A stretch of 64,000 nucleotides of DNA from Pseudomonas putida (GTDB taxonomy: Bacteria > Pseudomonadota > Gammaproteobacteria > Pseudomonadales > Pseudomonadaceae), in the NCBI RefSeq assembly GCF_005080685.1, contig NZ_CP039371.1, forward strand, positions 4,898,001-4,962,000. The letters are read 5' to 3'. The position numbers were made by a program, and so were the translations under genes. The notes below the pieces were generated by a model. The model was not told the DNA's origin. It saw only the letters and a program-made list of their open reading frames with translations, and did no database searches. Below, one piece after another: positions 63,312 to 64,000 of this stretch; the stretch's first letter is position 1; every line of letters starts with the position of its first letter.

Positions 63312-63440
63312 GCCCGACTTGCTCGGTAGGCCGTTACAGGCCAGTAAAAACGGTTATCCTCACGTGATCAAATGGCCCATCCGCGCCTAAAGCGTCCCAG
63401 AATTTGCCCTAAATTTGTCTTAAAAGTATCTACGGTACTA

Positions 63441-64000
63441 GGCCCTGTACGAAATCCCGAGAAACCCAATCGCCGCCCCTCGAACGCTGAGTTTTTGTAG
63501 AGCCCCACGCCATCGACGGAAAGGAATGCTGTGATGGCAAAGCGTTACGAACTCTCGGACGAGGCTTGGGCTGTGGTCTCCGATCTCTTCATCGAAATTC
63601 ATGGCCGAGGGAGGCCACGCCTGAGCGACCGGCTGATGCTCAATGGCATGCTCTGGGTGCTTTGTTCAGGCGCTGCGTGCGCGAGATATGCCGGAACGCT
63701 TCGGCCCATGGTCAACGGTCTATCAGCGGTTCCGGGGTTGGCGAAACCGGGGCACGTTCGATCAGATGCTCAAACTCTTGCATCTGAGATTGAATGAGCA
63801 AGGCCTGATCGATCTGCAAACCTGGATGATCGACTCAACCGCTGTACGCGCAACCCGAGCCTCTTCTGGTGCCGGGAAAAAAGGGGGCCTGACGAGCCTG
63901 CCGATCACGCTTTAGGCCGCAGTCGTGGCGGACTAACAACCAAGATCCATATGCTCTGCGACGCCAACGGGACACCGTTGCGCTTCCTCCTCTCTGGCGG
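63441..64000 (+). mobile_element. IS5-family insertion sequence (IS427-like), left part
   Basis: The left end is placed near 63441, where GGCCCTGTACGAAATCCCGA begins directly after CTA, in the position of a terminal inverted repeat; the right end is beyond the window. It encodes an IS5-type DDE transposase in two overlapping frames. The bases between 63312 and 63440 show no gene and belong to the flanking sequence. Confidence 0.7.
63534..64000 (+). pseudogene. IS5-family transposase, frameshifted and cut by window edge
   Basis: The start (MAKRYELSDEAWAVVSDLF, LSDRLMLNGMLWVLCSGAA) is a typical IS427-group OrfA. After about 43 codons a mutation near 63671-63683 (GCGTGCGCGAGATATG, where homologues encode AWRDMPER) shifts the frame; the next frame continues RDMPERFGPWSTVYQRFRGW to IDSTAVRATRASSGAGKKGG. 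A second shift at the A6G run near 63878-63884 would lead by -1 slippage into ADHALGRSRGGLTTKIHM, the usual OrfB; that one is probably natural. The first shift makes this copy likely inactive. Confidence 0.8.

Noticed and set aside
63286..63375. Complete tRNA-Ser gene
   Set aside because: The bases to the right of the T-arm do not supply a matching GGAGAGA acceptor strand, D-arm or anticodon arm.

Overview
The window looks like chromosome from the Pseudomonas putida group. It is GC-rich, gene-dense and mostly ordinary housekeeping or catabolic sequence. It carries 18 loci of the two REP-type palindromes typical of that group (cores GCGGG..CCCGC and GCCGGCAAGCCGGC) and proteins I recognise from pseudomonads: XenA, LpxO, EptA, the 4-hydroxyproline pathway, a secreted-type Mqo, and the small DUF6124/DUF3077 families. 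All assignments come from reading the sequence and from memory of the families; no search was run.

Layout. 1-10955: a co-oriented catabolic cluster with an alpha/beta hydrolase, an IclR regulator, an atypical SDR, a ThDP enzyme, a NadX-like aspartate dehydrogenase, an aldehyde dehydrogenase, a two-domain extradiol dioxygenase, a 75-aa protein, a Rieske oxygenase, its VanB-type reductase and a porin. The substrate is unknown. 11116-23875: mostly single genes (EamA exporter with a possible Val-rich leader peptide, lpxO, cysK, a DUF748 protein, a MoxR/VWA pair, a three-gene membrane/glutaminase operon, oligopeptidase B, yajD, a SPOUT methyltransferase). 24069-30144: a minus-strand catabolic operon (GntR, FAD amine oxidoreductase, MFS, DapA-like lyase, aldehyde dehydrogenase) with palindromic operators upstream. 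30522-41710: permease, a dead M61-like peptidase, a frameshifted nitroreductase, a 2-hydroxyacid dehydrogenase, ycgL-rnd, eptA, and a metB-like gene divergent from an Lrp regulator.

41819-48119: a molybdenum block (YdeP-type oxidoreductase, moaA, bestrophin, moaB, LysR). The two divergent promoters share a 15-base motif, which suggests one LysR regulon. 48073-55716: the trans-4-hydroxyproline pathway (AraC regulator, permease, epimerase, deaminase, ketoglutarate-semialdehyde dehydrogenase, D-hydroxyproline dehydrogenase). 55821-57298: xenA and a divergent ArsR gene around a perfect palindrome. 57503-60565: a frameshifted Cys-rich HTH regulator coupled to a His-bearing periplasmic protein, then mqo. 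60919-63241: a LysE exporter and two small-gene units that share a diverged promoter repeat, one with a three-way-junction RNA leader. 63286-64000: a tRNA-Ser 3' end without its tRNA (probable island att site) and a frameshifted IS5-family element that runs off the window.

Two genes (nitroreductase, Cys-rich regulator) are each broken by what looks like one missing base in a C tract. Adding one base restores both, so assembly error should be ruled out before calling them pseudogenes.
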